Assembly (NCBI RefSeq): GCF_013620825.1 | Contig: NZ_NJIC01000012.1 | Span: 1 to 64,000 of the forward strand | DNA: 64,000 bases | Direction of reading: 5' to 3' | DNA from: Rhodanobacter sp. PCA2 | Lineage (GTDB): Bacteria; Pseudomonadota; Gammaproteobacteria; Xanthomonadales; Rhodanobacteraceae | Shown: one piece after another, positions 37,898-45,654 of the stretch | How positions within the stretch are numbered: position 1 is the first letter of the stretch | Layout of the letters: each line of letters begins with the position of its first letter | Notes under the pieces: generated by a model | What the model was told of the DNA's origin: nothing | The model's input: only the letters and a program-made list of their open reading frames with translations | Database searches by the model: none | Made by a program: the position numbers and the translations under genes

Positions 37898-38824
37898 TCA
37901 GCGCGCCAGCAATTCGCCCAGCACGGCCATGCGCACGAACACGCCGTTCGCCACCTGTTCGAGGATGCGCGACTGGGCGCCGTCGGCCACCTCGTCGGCG
38001 ATCTCGATGCCGCGGTTGAGCGGGCCCGGGTGCATCACCAGGCAGCCCCGCGCGGCACGGGCGAGGCGGCGCGCGTCCAGGCCGTAGTGGCGGAAATACG
38101 CGGCTTCGTCCGGAAGGTCGGTGGCGGCCATGCGTTCCTTCTGCAGGCGCAGCATGATCGCCACGTTGGCGCCCTCGATGGCGCTGTCGAAATCCTCGGT
38201 GTGGCGGCAGTTGGGAAACTCGGCGGGGTCCGGCAGCAGCGGGGCGGGTCCGCACAGGCGGATTTCCCTGGTGCCCAGCGCGGCCAGCGCGTGCACGTCC
38301 GAGCGGGCCACGCGCGAGTGGCGGATGTCGCCGCAGATCGTCACCACGAGGTTCTCGAAATCCGGGCGGTGCTGGCGGATCGTCAGCGCGTCGAGCAGGC
38401 CCTGGGTGGGGTGGGCGCGGTTGCCGTCGCCGGCGTTCACCACCGACACGCCGCTCATCGCGTGGCGCACCAGTTCCTCCGGCGTGCCGGAGACCTTGTG
38501 GCGCACCACGATCGCGTCCAGGTGCATCGCCTCCAGCGTGTGCAAGGTGTCGTACAGCGCCTCGCCCTTGGCGGTGGAGGAAAAGCCGATGTCGAAGTTC
38601 AGCACGTCCGCGCCCAGCCGCCGCGCCGCCAGCTCGAACGAGGTGCGGGTGCGCGTGGAGGGTTCGAAGAACAGGTTCAGCACGGTGCGCCCGGCCAGCG
38701 TGTCCAGCTTGCGGGTGCCGTGCGCGCAGGCGTCGCGCATCGCGATGGCGCGGTCGAGCAGGCGCTCGATGCTGGCACGCGGCAGGTTTTCCAGCGTGGT
38801 GAGGTGGCGCAGGCGTGGGGTCAT
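37898..38824 (-). CDS. pyrB: Aspartate carbamoyltransferase catalytic subunit
   Basis: A 308-residue enzyme that joins carbamoyl phosphate and aspartate in pyrimidine synthesis. The signature FFEPSTRTRTSFELAARRLG (about residue 52) binds carbamoyl phosphate, with HPTQGLLDALTI near residue 140 and the MHPGPLNRG loop near residue 265. No pyrI, and neither pyrR nor the pyrC-like gene that flank pyrB in Pseudomonas, is present beside it. Its start overlaps the ruvX stop by 4 bases. Confidence 0.96.
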   Translation of the reverse strand: MTPRLRHLTTLENLPRASIERLLDRAIAMRDACAHGTRKLDTLAGRTVLNLFFEPSTRTRTSFELAARRLGADVLNFDIGFSSTAKGEALYDTLHTLEAMHLDAIVVRHKVSGTPEELVRHAMSGVSVVNAGDGNRAHPTQGLLDALTIRQHRPDFENLVVTICGDIRHSRVARSDVHALAALGTREIRLCGPAPLLPDPAEFPNCRHTEDFDSAIEGANVAIMLRLQKERMAATDLPDEAAYFRHYGLDARRLARAARGCLVMHPGPLNRGIEIADEVADGAQSRILEQVANGVFVRMAVLGELLAR

Positions 38825-39270
38825 GGAAGGGCCGCGGTGGCAGGGTCGGAAGAGGGTGTGGCCAGCCAGCGCTCCAGGATCACGGCGGCGGCTTCGGCAT
38901 CGATGGCGGCGGCGTCGCGGCGACGCTTGAGTCCGGCCGCGCGGGCGGCGGCGAAGCGGCGCGCGGCCTCCTGCGAGCTGTGGCGTTCGTCCACCAGCTC
39001 CACGGCCGCCTGGTAGCGCGCGCCGAGTTGCTGCGCGAAGCGGCGCGCGCGGCGGCTGGCGGCTTGTTCGCCGCCGTCCAGCGCCAAGGGCAGGCCCACC
39101 ACCCAGGCATCGGGCAGCCACTGCGTGCGCAGCGCGTCCAGCGCGGGCCAGTCGGGCGTGCCGTCGCGCATCGCCACGGTGCCCAGCGCGCGGGCGCTGG
39201 CGGTGAGGCGGTGGCCCACGGCGACGCCGATCAGCTTGCTGCCGACGTCGAAACCGAAGGCGCAATTCAT
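38821..39270 (-). CDS. ruvX: RNase H-fold nuclease RuvX/YqgF
   Basis: A 149-residue RNase H-like nuclease linked to 16S rRNA 5'-end processing and, by name, to Holliday-junction resolution. The N-terminal FGFDVGSKLIGVAV motif holds the first catalytic Asp, VGLPLALDG lies near residue 60, VELVDERHSS near residue 95 holds the second acidic residue, and DAAAIDAEAAAVILERWL supplies the last Asp. Starts and stops overlap both neighbours (yqgE and pyrB) by 4 bases. Confidence 0.94.
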   Translation of the reverse strand: MNCAFGFDVGSKLIGVAVGHRLTASARALGTVAMRDGTPDWPALDALRTQWLPDAWVVGLPLALDGGEQAASRRARRFAQQLGARYQAAVELVDERHSSQEAARRFAAARAAGLKRRRDAAAIDAEAAAVILERWLATPSSDPATAALP

Positions 39271-39836
39271 GCGTGGCCCGCGTAGCCGGTGAGCTGCATG
39301 GGATCGACGCCGACCAGGCCGGCGGCAGCGCTCCAGCGCTCCTCCAGCGGCGTGTCGAACACCACGCGCTCGCTGGCCTCGGCGGTGAGCCAGGCGTTCG
39401 CCTTCAGTTCCTGCTCGAGCTGGCCGGCGTCCCAGCCCGCGTAGCCCAGCGCCATGATCGCCTGGCGCGGGCCGTCGCCGGCGGCCATCGCCACCAGAAT
39501 GTCGCGCGAGGTCGTCACCGACCAGGCGGCGTTGATGCGGTAGCTGGATTCCCAGTGGCCGGGCTCGCGGTGCAGCACGAAGCCGCGCTCCTGCTGCACC
39601 GGGCCGCCGATCAGCACCGGCGCGTCGGCCAGCTCAACGTCGCTGCATTCCAGCTTCATCTGCGCCAGCACGTCGCCGAAGCGGTACTGCGAGAGCTGGT
39701 TCACCAGCAGCCCCACCGCGCCTTCCTCGTTGTGCTGGCAGAGCAAGGCCACACCGCGGGAAAACGGCGGTTCGGCCAGGCCCGGCATGGCGATCAGGAA
39801 ATGGCCGGTGAGGGTGGGCGGTTCGGTGCGGCTCAT
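39267..39836 (-). CDS. yqgE: YqgE/AlgH family protein
   Basis: A 189-residue protein of the UPF0301 family (YqgE; AlgH in Pseudomonas). Family features: LTGHFLIAMPGLAEPPFSRGVALLCQHNEEGAVGLLVN at the N-terminus and LGYAGWDAGQLEQELKANAWL near residue 135. Its function is unknown; it has been tied to alginate regulation in Pseudomonas. It is followed by ruvX with a 4-base overlap, an order conserved across gammaproteobacteria. Confidence 0.94.
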   Translation of the reverse strand: MSRTEPPTLTGHFLIAMPGLAEPPFSRGVALLCQHNEEGAVGLLVNQLSQYRFGDVLAQMKLECSDVELADAPVLIGGPVQQERGFVLHREPGHWESSYRINAAWSVTTSRDILVAMAAGDGPRQAIMALGYAGWDAGQLEQELKANAWLTAEASERVVFDTPLEERWSAAAGLVGVDPMQLTGYAGHA

Positions 39837-39906
39837 GCGCGCATTGTAAGCCCGCGGCAGCGCGGCGTGATGAACCGCGTCGCCCGGCTCCGGCAGTGCC
39901 GGGAAC

Positions 39907-40767
39907 CTATTTGCTTCTCAGCACGCCGCCGGGCAGGAACTGCCAGGTGCGGGTGATGTACAACTCGTCCACCTTCGCCTCGGCGGGCAGGGCGGGGAAC
40001 GGCGCGGCCAGCCGCACGATGCGTTCGGCGGCGGCGTCCAGCAGCGGCTGGCCGGAGCTGTGGATCACGTCGATGCTGTGGATGCTGCCGTCGCGGTTGA
40101 TGCCCACGGTCAGCAGCAGGTCGCCGTGCAGGCCGCGCCGGCGCGCCTCTTCCGGGTAGTTCAGGTTGCCCACCCGCTGCACGCGGTCGGACCAGCCGCG
40201 CATGTAGGCGGCGTAGACGTATTCGCGGGTGTTCGCCGAGATGTACTTCTTGCGCGGGCGCTTGGCGTAGGCCTGGGTCTGGTCGCGCAGCTCGGCGGCG
40301 AGCTGGGCCATCTCCTGCTGGCGGCGCAGTTCCGCGGCGCTGGGCGCTTCCTGCGGCGGCACTTCGGTGTGCGCGGTGTCGCTGTCCACGCTGAAGTCGG
40401 CGCGGCCGCTGGTGGTGACCATGCGCCGCGGCGTGGCCTCGCGCGGCTGCGGGGTGGCGGCGGCCACGGCCTGCATCGCGGTGCCGGGATCGGGCTTGGG
40501 CAGCGCACCGGAGAACGGCTGCGACGGCCGCGCCGCATGGTCGCTCTGGCCGCCGCCGCTGTTGTTCGCCTGGGCCAGGAAGTCGGCCTTGTCCGGCGCG
40601 TCGCGGTTGGCCACGTTGACCAGGGTGACGTCCAGCGTGGGCAGGCTGGGCGTGGGCTTGGCGAAATGGAAGGTGACGCCCAGCAGCAGCACGCCGTGCA
40701 GCAGCAGCGAGAACAGCAGGGTCGCGCCGATCGGATCGGCGGCGGGGCGTGCGGCGGCGGAACTCAC
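39907..40767 (-). CDS. TonB-family energy transducer
   Basis: A 286-residue periplasm-spanning protein with one N-terminal membrane anchor (LLFSLLLHGVLLLGVTFHF, residues 17-35), a long polar linker without the Pro-Lys repeats of E. coli TonB, and a C-terminal TonB domain (about residues 195-286) beginning near RVGNLNYPEEARRRGLHGDL. No exbB or exbD adjoins it. In Pseudomonas the equivalent gene, tonB3, lies between gshB and yqgE and is needed for twitching motility, so a pilus-related role is plausible here by synteny. Its start overlaps the gshB stop by 4 bases. Confidence 0.88.
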   Translation of the reverse strand: MSSAAARPAADPIGATLLFSLLLHGVLLLGVTFHFAKPTPSLPTLDVTLVNVANRDAPDKADFLAQANNSGGGQSDHAARPSQPFSGALPKPDPGTAMQAVAAATPQPREATPRRMVTTSGRADFSVDSDTAHTEVPPQEAPSAAELRRQQEMAQLAAELRDQTQAYAKRPRKKYISANTREYVYAAYMRGWSDRVQRVGNLNYPEEARRRGLHGDLLLTVGINRDGSIHSIDVIHSSGQPLLDAAAERIVRLAAPFPALPAEAKVDELYITRTWQFLPGGVLRSK

Positions 40768-41726
40768 GGAGCAGGTTTCTCGAGGGCGTCGAACAGCAGG
40801 CCAGCGATATTAAGGCCGAATTGCGCATCCAGTTCGCGCGCGCAGGTCGGCGAGGTGACGTTGATCTCGGTGAGCCAGTCGCCGATCACGTCCAGGCCCA
40901 CGAAGCGCAGGCCGCGCCGGCGCAGTTCCGGCGCCACCTGGGCCGCGATCCAGCGGTCGCGCTCGGACAGCGGCACGCCCTCGCCGCGGCCGCCGGCGGC
41001 CAGGTTGCCGCGGAATTCGTCGCCCTGCGGGATGCGCGCCAGCGCGTACGGCACCGGCTCGCCGTCGATCAGCAGGATGCGCTTGTCGCCCGCGCTGATC
41101 GCCGGGATGAACTTCTGCGCGATCGCGAAATGCCGGCCCTCGCCGTGCGGGCCGCCGGCCAGCAGGGTTTCCAGCATGGAGTTGAGGTTGCTGTCGCCGG
41201 CCTTCACGCGGAAGATGCCGCGCCCGCCCATGCCGTCCAGCGGCTTCAGCACCGCCTCGCCGTGCTCGCCCACGAAGCGGCGCAGTTCGGCCGCGTCGCG
41301 CGACACCAGGGTGGGCGCGCAGCATTGCGGGAACTGCAGGGCGAACAGCTTCTCGTTGCAGTCGCGCAGCGAGCGCGGGTCGTTCACCACGTTCACGCCG
41401 CCGCGCTGGGCGGCCTCCAGCACCATGGTGTCGTAGATGAACTGGGCGTCGACCGGCGGGTCCTTGCGCATCAGCACCACGTCCAGCACGCGCAGGTCGC
41501 GCCACTGCGCGTCGCCCAGGCTGAACCAGTCGTGCGCGTCGTCGCGCACCGAAAGCGGGCGCAGCCGGGCCCAGGGGGCGCCGTCGCGGAGCGCCAGGTC
41601 GCCCTGTTCCATGTAGTGCAGGACATGGCCGCGGCGCTGCGCTTCCAGCAGCATGGCCAGGCTGGTGTCCTTGGCCGGCTTGATCGCCCCGATGGGGTCC
41701 ATCAGCACCGCGACCGAAAGGGACAT
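40764..41726 (-). CDS. gshB: Glutathione synthetase
   Basis: A 320-residue ATP-grasp enzyme that adds glycine to gamma-glutamylcysteine. VLMDPIGAIKPAKDTSLAML at the N-terminus, VLMRKDPPVDAQFIYDT near residue 85, the ATP-binding VLKPLDGMGGRGIFR near residue 160, and EINVTSPTCARELD with metal ligands near residue 290 are present. It heads the leftward gshB-tonB-yqgE-ruvX-pyrB run and is divergent from pilG, with a 342-base spacer between starts. Confidence 0.96.
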   Translation of the reverse strand: MSLSVAVLMDPIGAIKPAKDTSLAMLLEAQRRGHVLHYMEQGDLALRDGAPWARLRPLSVRDDAHDWFSLGDAQWRDLRVLDVVLMRKDPPVDAQFIYDTMVLEAAQRGGVNVVNDPRSLRDCNEKLFALQFPQCCAPTLVSRDAAELRRFVGEHGEAVLKPLDGMGGRGIFRVKAGDSNLNSMLETLLAGGPHGEGRHFAIAQKFIPAISAGDKRILLIDGEPVPYALARIPQGDEFRGNLAAGGRGEGVPLSERDRWIAAQVAPELRRRGLRFVGLDVIGDWLTEINVTSPTCARELDAQFGLNIAGLLFDALEKPAP

Positions 41727-42068
41727 CGTGATTCTCCACGGCAGGTTTCTGCGGCGCGACGCGCCGACGGGGAACGACGATGTTCGCCGACCCCGCGGGC
41801 GGCGACAAGCGCGTGCGTCCCGATGTGCCGCTGAGGGTTCAACGCTGTCGATGTGCGTCACATTGCGTGCGTGAAGAGCGCCGTGTAATGCGAATGTTGC
41901 TTGACGCCATGACAGGCAGGCAGTAAACAACGAACCCTGAACATCCCGCCGCAGAGCGGGTACTGGGAAATGCCGGATCGATTTGTCTTGTCACATGCGC
42001 CATCGGCATGCTTGTTGCCTGCCTTGGTGGCTGTCCTGGGCCCGACATTGGGCGACAGGGGGGGAGTA
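41727..42068. other. Divergent spacer between gshB and pilG
   Basis: This 342-base region holds no gene. Its right two-thirds is AT-richer than the surroundings and contains the best sigma-70-like promoter of the window (41901-41929) reading towards pilG. A GGGGGAGTA run at 42059-42067 is the pilG ribosome site. Confidence 0.6.
41901..41929 (+). promoter_or_regulatory. Predicted sigma-70 promoter of the pilG-chp operon
   Basis: TTGACG at 41901-41906 and TAAACA at 41924-41929 are separated by exactly 17 bases. Transcription would start near 41936, giving a leader of about 130 bases before pilG. The -35 matches five of six consensus bases and the -10 four of six. Confidence 0.5.
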
Positions 42069-42479
42069 ATGAATCTGAACGCGAACGCGAATGGTCTGGC
42101 CGGCCTGCGAGTCATGGTGATCGATGACTCCAAGACCATCCGTCGCACGGCAGAAACCTTGCTGAAGAAGGAAGGCTGCGAGGTGCTGACCGCCGTGGAC
42201 GGCTTCGAGGCGCTTGCCAAGATCGCCGACCAGCGGCCCGCCATCATCTTCGTCGACATCATGATGCCGCGCCTGGACGGCTACCAGACCTGCGCGCTGA
42301 TCAAGAACAACCCCCAGTTCCGGGCCACCCCGGTGATCATGCTGAGCTCCAAGGACGGCCTGTTCGACAAGGCACGCGGCCGCGTCGTGGGTGCTGAGCA
42401 ATACCTCACGAAGCCTTTCACGCGCGACGAACTGCTCGGCGCCATCCATCACCACGTCAGTACGGTACCCAGCCGCTGA
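42069..42479 (+). CDS. pilG: Twitching-motility response regulator PilG
   Basis: A 136-residue single-domain CheY-like receiver, one of the outputs of the Pil-Chp system. The acidic pair is in VMVIDDSKTIRRTAETLL (about residue 19), the phospho-acceptor Asp in IFVDIMMPRLDG (about residue 64), the Thr/Ser switch in VIMLSSKDG, and the Lys in QYLTKPFTRDEL. The N-terminal extension MNLNANANGLAGL is typical of PilG. It is the first gene of the pilGHIJ-chpABC operon; pilH starts 23 bases later. Confidence 0.95.
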   Translation: MNLNANANGLAGLRVMVIDDSKTIRRTAETLLKKEGCEVLTAVDGFEALAKIADQRPAIIFVDIMMPRLDGYQTCALIKNNPQFRATPVIMLSSKDGLFDKARGRVVGAEQYLTKPFTRDELLGAIHHHVSTVPSR

Positions 42480-42502
42480 CCGCAGATTCTTGGGGGGAAC
42501 CT

Positions 42503-42874
42503 GTGGCCGAAATTCTCATCATCGACGACTCGCCGACCGACGTGCGCGTGCTCTCCACGCTGCTGGAGCGCGCGGGGCATCAGGTCGCCGCGGTCGGCAC
42601 CGCCGAGGAAGGCATCGAGCGCGTGCGCGCCGGCGCGCCGGCGCTGGTCATCATGGACGTCATCATGCCCGGCATGAACGGCTTCCAGGCCACCCGCACG
42701 CTCACCCGCGACCCGGTCACCGCCGAGGTGCCGATCGTGATGATCACCACCAAGGCGATGGAGACCGACCGCGTGTGGGGCCTGCGCCAGGGCGCGCGCG
42801 CCTTCATCACCAAGCCGGTGAACGAGGGCGAGCTGCTCGCCTGCATCAACCAGCTGCTGTCGGGTACCGCATGA
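42503..42874 (+). CDS. pilH: Twitching-motility response regulator PilH
   Basis: A 123-residue single-domain receiver. DD in ILIIDDSPTDVRVLSTLL, phospho-acceptor Asp in LVIMDVIMPGMNGFQATR (about residue 52), Thr in VMITTKAMETDRVWG and Lys in AFITKPVNEGEL identify it as PilH, which opposes or balances PilG in Pseudomonas. It starts with GTG. The stop overlaps the pilI ATG by 4 bases. Confidence 0.95.
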   Translation: MAEILIIDDSPTDVRVLSTLLERAGHQVAAVGTAEEGIERVRAGAPALVIMDVIMPGMNGFQATRTLTRDPVTAEVPIVMITTKAMETDRVWGLRQGARAFITKPVNEGELLACINQLLSGTA

Positions 42875-43416
42875 ACGCCCCGGCCGCCCTCACCCCGTTC
42901 GAGGTCCTGGCCCGCTACGAGCGGCTGTCGCTGGCGCACGCATCGGATACCCGCGAACGGATGGACGCGCCCGGCCTGTGGCGCGGCATCGGCTACCGCG
43001 TCGGGCCGCGCATGCTGGTCAGCGAGATCGGCGAGATCAACGAGCTGCTGGCGATGCCGGCGCTCACCGCGGTGCCCGGCACCCGGCCGTGGCTGCTGGG
43101 CGTGGCGAACGTGCGCGGCAACCTGATGCCGGTGGTGGACTTCGGGCGCTTCCTGTTCGACGAGCGCACCCCGCTGACCGACCGCGCGCGCCTGCTGGTG
43201 GTGCGCCAGGGCGCCGGCAGCGTGGCCTTGCTGGTGGACGAGGTGTTCGGCCAGCGCACGATGGACGCGGAACAGCAGCGCACGGCGGAGCAGGAGGACG
43301 ACCCGCGCCTCGCGCGCTTCGCCGAGCAGCGGGTGGGCGACGGGGAGCAGCAGATGGCGGTGTTCAGCATGAGCCGGCTGGTGCGCGCCCCCGATTTCCG
43401 CCAGGCCGCCGCCTGA
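42871..43416 (+). CDS. pilI: CheW-like adaptor PilI
   Basis: A 181-residue CheW-domain adaptor that bridges the PilJ receptor and ChpA kinase. The domain starts near residue 40 (GIGYRVGPRMLVSEIGEINEL) and contains PWLLGVANVRGNLMPVVDFGRFL near residue 75, the typical CheW LGxxNxRG region. Translation is coupled to pilH. A 126-base spacer without visible genes follows before pilJ. Confidence 0.94.
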   Translation: MNAPAALTPFEVLARYERLSLAHASDTRERMDAPGLWRGIGYRVGPRMLVSEIGEINELLAMPALTAVPGTRPWLLGVANVRGNLMPVVDFGRFLFDERTPLTDRARLLVVRQGAGSVALLVDEVFGQRTMDAEQQRTAEQEDDPRLARFAEQRVGDGEQQMAVFSMSRLVRAPDFRQAAA

Positions 43417-43542
43417 TCCGCGGCAGCCGCAGACAGCAGGTCCGGCGCCGCCAGGGGCCGGAAAATTCGAGATGACAGGCCCGGGACGCGCTCCCGTCAG
43501 GACGACGGGGCCGCTCCTGCGAAGTAGACGGACGAGGTGAAC

Positions 43543-45573
43543 ATGAGCACTACAGGGGGCGTCGGCAAGGAGCGCGGGAATACCGTACTCATTGTCCTGT
43601 TGCTGGTCGCGATCGGCTTCGCGGCACTGGATTTCTGGCAGCTCAACGTGAAGAACGGCGAGGACCGCCAGGCGGCCGCGCTGACCACGCAGATCCAGGT
43701 GCTGTCGCAGCAGACCGCGAAGTTCGCGTTGGAGTCGTCCGACGGCAACACCGATTCGTTCAAGGAGCTGGAAGGCACCCGCAACGCGATCGATTCGGCG
43801 GTGCGTCGCCTCAACAAGGGCGACCCGGCCACCGGCATGCACCCCTATGCCGACAACAACGCCTCGCCGGTCGGTCGCGCGGCCAGCGCGCTGGACAGCG
43901 CCTGGAAGCAGCTGGACGGCGACATCGGCAAGATCCTGTCGAACAAGACGGTGGTGCTGGATTCCGCCCAGCGCGCGGCCACCGTGTCGCAGCAGATGCC
44001 CCTGCTCAACTCCAGCATGGACCAGGTCGTCACCATCCTGCAGCAGCGCAACGGCAGCGCCGAGCAGATGCTGGGCACCTCGCGCCAGATGCTGTCGGCC
44101 GACCGCATCATCCGCCGCGTGCAGGAAGTGCTGCAGGGCGGCGACAACGCCCAGGCCGCCGCCGACGGCCTGCAGCGCGACGCGCAGTTGTACGGCAGCG
44201 TGCTGCAGGGCCTCATCGAGGGCAACCCGGGCAGCGGCGTGCGCCCGATCGGCGACGCGAACGCGCGCAAGATCCTGACCGGCATGCAGGAGAACTGGAA
44301 GCAGCTCGACGACCCGCTGAGCAAGCTGGTCGGTGCCGCCGGCAACCTCTCCGCGGTGAAGCAGGCCGGCAACAAGGCCTCGCTGGACTCCCAGTCGGTG
44401 CTGCTGCGCGCGAACGACCTCGCCGAGCAGGTCGCCAAGCTGCCGCTGCGCCGCCTGTTCCCGAACGTGTGGTGGGGCCTGCTGGCCGCGCTCGGCGCGG
44501 TGGGCTTCGCCCTGCTGCTGGTGGTCAGCCTGGTGCGCGACCAGCGTCGCCGCTTCACCGACTCCACCTCGCTCAACCAGCGCAACCAGGAGGCGATCAT
44601 GCGCCTGCTGGACGAGATGGGCGCGCTGGCCGAAGGCGACCTGACCGTGAAGACCACGGTGACCGAGGAGATCACCGGCGCGATCGCCGACTCGGTGAAC
44701 TACGCCATCGACGAGTTGCGCACCCTGGTGACCACGATCAACGAGACCTCCGAGCAGGTCTCCTCCTCGGCGCAGGAAACCCAGACCACCGCCCGCCACC
44801 TGGCCGACGCGGCCGAGCAGCAGGCGCAGCAGATCAGCACCGCGACCAGCGCGATCAACGAGATCGCCAGTTCGATGGACCACGTGTCGAAGAACTCCGC
44901 CGAATCGGCCGACGTGGCCGAACGCTCGGTGCAGATCGCCTCGCACGGCGCCGAGGTGGTGCGCGAGACGATCTCCGGCATGGACTCGATCCGCGACCAG
45001 ATCCAGGAAACGTCCAAGCGCATCAAGCGCCTGGGCGAATCCTCGCAGGAGATCGGCTCGATCGTGGAACTGATCAACGACATCGCCGAACAGACCAACA
45101 TCCTGGCCTTGAACGCGGCGATCCAGGCGGCTTCGGCCGGCGAGGCGGGCCGCGGTTTCGCGGTGGTGGCGGACGAAGTGCAGCGGCTGGCGGAACGCTC
45201 GACCAGCGCCACCAAGCGTATCGAGACGCTGGTGCAGACGATTCAGTCCGATACCAACGAAGCGGTGAACTCGATGGAACAGACCACCACCGAAGTGGTG
45301 GCCGGTGCACGCAAGGCGGAGGACGCCGGCAGCGCGCTGGGCGACATCGAGCGCGTTTCGCACGACCTGTCCGCGCTGATCCAGAACATCTCCAGCGCGG
45401 CGCGCCAGCAGTCGGCGGCGGCCACGGACATTTCGCAATCGATGAACGCGATCCGCGAGATCACCTCGCAGACCTCGCAGGGCGCCAGCCGCACCGCCGA
45501 CTCGATCGGCACCCTGGCGCAGCTGGCCAGCGACCTGCGGCGTTCGGTGGCGCACTTCAAGCTGCCGGGTTGA
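43543..45573 (+). CDS. pilJ: Methyl-accepting chemotaxis receptor PilJ
   Basis: A 676-residue membrane chemoreceptor. It has a first helix at residues 14-33, a long periplasmic PilJ region of about 270 residues with two helical repeats, a second helix at about 307-330, a HAMP-like stretch, and a cytoplasmic signalling coiled coil. The hairpin tip [31 protein letters not shown] near residue 515 is the MCP signature. Glutamate/glutamine pairs suitable for methylation are seen in the helices (for example [12 protein letters not shown]), but no methyltransferase is encoded here. The ATG at 43543 follows a GAGG box; a GTG two codons earlier is possible. Confidence 0.95.
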   Translation: MSTTGGVGKERGNTVLIVLLLVAIGFAALDFWQLNVKNGEDRQAAALTTQIQVLSQQTAKFALESSDGNTDSFKELEGTRNAIDSAVRRLNKGDPATGMHPYADNNASPVGRAASALDSAWKQLDGDIGKILSNKTVVLDSAQRAATVSQQMPLLNSSMDQVVTILQQRNGSAEQMLGTSRQMLSADRIIRRVQEVLQGGDNAQAAADGLQRDAQLYGSVLQGLIEGNPGSGVRPIGDANARKILTGMQENWKQLDDPLSKLVGAAGNLSAVKQAGNKASLDSQSVLLRANDLAEQVAKLPLRRLFPNVWWGLLAALGAVGFALLLVVSLVRDQRRRFTDSTSLNQRNQEAIMRLLDEMGALAEGDLTVKTTVTEEITGAIADSVNYAIDELRTLVTTINETSEQVSSSAQETQTTARHLADAAEQQAQQISTATSAINEIASSMDHVSKNSAESADVAERSVQIASHGAEVVRETISGMDSIRDQIQETSKRIKRLGESSQEIGSIVELINDIAEQTNILALNAAIQAASAGEAGRGFAVVADEVQRLAERSTSATKRIETLVQTIQSDTNEAVNSMEQTTTEVVAGARKAEDAGSALGDIERVSHDLSALIQNISSAARQQSAAATDISQSMNAIREITSQTSQGASRTADSIGTLAQLASDLRRSVAHFKLPG

Positions 45574-45654
45574 CGGAGCGATGGCGATGTTACTGACTGG
45601 GGGCAGTCTCGAGGGTGGCGTGGCGGTACGCCGCGCAACCGCTGAGAGAAGCGC

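Noticed and set aside
41849-41861. Short inverted repeat ATGTG-CGT-CACAT in the gshB-pilG spacer as a possible CRP/Vfr site
   Set aside because: The half-sites are three bases apart, not six, so the geometry does not fit a CRP-family operator.
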